Assembly (NCBI GenBank): GCA_021286765.1
Contig: JAJTBS010000001.1
Location: forward strand, 620,001 to 684,000
Length of the DNA stretch: 64,000 bases
DNA from: Holophagaceae bacterium
GTDB taxonomy: Bacteria; Acidobacteriota; Holophagae; Holophagales; Holophagaceae
Direction of reading: 5' to 3'
The first letter of the stretch is position 1. Every line of letters starts with the position of its first letter. A program made the position numbers and the translations under genes. Of the stretch, positions 63,581-64,000 are shown piece by piece. Under the pieces are notes generated by a model. That model had not been told where the DNA came from. It was given only the letters and a program-made list of their open reading frames with translations, and searched no databases.

Positions 63581-64000
63581 GATGGGGCCTCCTGAGTCTT
63601 GCGCTTGGGGGGGGGAGGGTCCTGAAGAAAGGGACCATCCGCGTCGCCCCGGAGGAACTGCTGGATGACCGGGTGCGGGTTGACCTTGAAGTCGGCCGGG
63701 GATTCACAGGCGATGCACTCTCCCCGGAAGATCAGAGCGATGCGGTCGGCAATCTCGAAGGCGGACTTGAGGTCGTGGGTGATGGTGATGCTGGTGATGC
63801 CCAGTTCGTGCTTGAGGTCCAGAATGATCCGCCCGATCACATCGGTCATCACGGGGTCGAGGCCCGTTGTGGGCTCGTCGAAGAGGAGGATCTTGGGCTT
63901 GAGGGCGATGGCGCGGGCGAACCCCACCCGCCGCTTCATGCCGCCGGAGAGCTCGGCGGGCTTGAGCTGATCGGTGCCCTTCATGCCGACCATGGCCAGG
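63577..64000 (-). CDS. MlaF-type ABC transporter ATPase (partial, N-terminus outside)
   Basis: The C-terminal 140 residues of an ABC ATPase; the start lies beyond the window. Visible parts are the ABC signature LSGGMKRRVGFARAIALKPK, Walker B ILLFDEPTTGLDPV and the His loop in TITHDLKSAFEIADR. It powers retrograde or anterograde phospholipid transport with the MCE protein encoded next (ATGA overlap). The permease gene mlaE is probably further upstream outside the window. Confidence 0.92.
   Translation of the reverse strand, partial: LAMVGMKGTDQLKPAELSGGMKRRVGFARAIALKPKILLFDEPTTGLDPVMTDVIGRIILDLKHELGITSITITHDLKSAFEIADRIALIFRGECIACESPADFKVNPHPVIQQFLRGDADGPFLQDPPPPKRKTQEAPS

Overview
The window is high-GC DNA from a diderm, probably non-sporulating heterotroph. 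TamB, an MCE/Mla lipid-transport module, many lipoproteins, a PilT-type pilus ATPase, class II ribonucleotide reductase and threonine catabolism through Tdh/Kbl fit an Acidobacteriota lineage such as the Holophagae (Geothrix/Holophaga). That placement is inference from gene content and base composition, not from a marker search. Most of the window is dense housekeeping DNA in short operons with many 4-bp ATGA/GTGA/TTGA overlaps.

Layout. 1-2.5 kb: a MoaD/ThiS-like small protein coupled to a BNR-repeat propeller, a small secreted basic protein and a three-haem lipoprotein. 2.5-8 kb: nrdJ behind a promoter with two NrdR-box-like sites, the SRP RNA with hairpin-rich DNA after it, and a TIGR02757 protein. 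8-13.7 kb: hemH-hemG, small conserved genes, a DUF421 protein, an SPL-type radical SAM protein and a tyrosine recombinase. 13.8-15.9 kb: a lower-GC island with a VOC protein, a SnoaL-like protein in integron-cassette layout, one well-formed attC site, and about 0.9 kb of G-rich non-coding DNA. 15.9-22 kb: gltB and dnaX, divergent. 22-27.3 kb: moaD, then tamB with a zinc-ribbon Ser/Thr kinase overlapping it upstream. 27.4-31 kb: rpoD and dnaG. 31-37.3 kb: a P-loop protein of unknown role, an OPA-family transporter, kbl, a DoxX/rhodanese pair and a PilZ protein. 37.3-40.3 kb: asnB and divergent tdh. 40.4-51.7 kb: udk, rhodanese, Nudix, YajQ, polyprenyl synthase, PilT, sucCD, a thioesterase, a radical SAM protein and CapA. 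51.7-58.3 kb: HD protein, truA, a response regulator, a PHP protein, an FlhB-tail protein, a GT2 synthase and a PEGA-type kinase. 58.3-64 kb: tRNA-Gln, spoVG, pgeF, a D,D-peptidase, UbiA, DUF116, and an MCE protein with its ATPase.

The strongest regulatory observation is upstream of asnB. A 28-codon leader peptide carries four Asn codons, three of them within five codons. It is followed by mutually exclusive RNA pairings and a strong intrinsic terminator just before the asnB start codon, the architecture of a ribosome-mediated attenuator responding to asparaginyl-tRNA. Other observations are a lone attC cassette remnant, tandem NrdR-like boxes over the nrdJ promoter, an MCE protein with a beta-barrel-like C-terminus, a PilT with a duplicated N-terminal domain, and the MoaD-like/BNR pair of unknown function.
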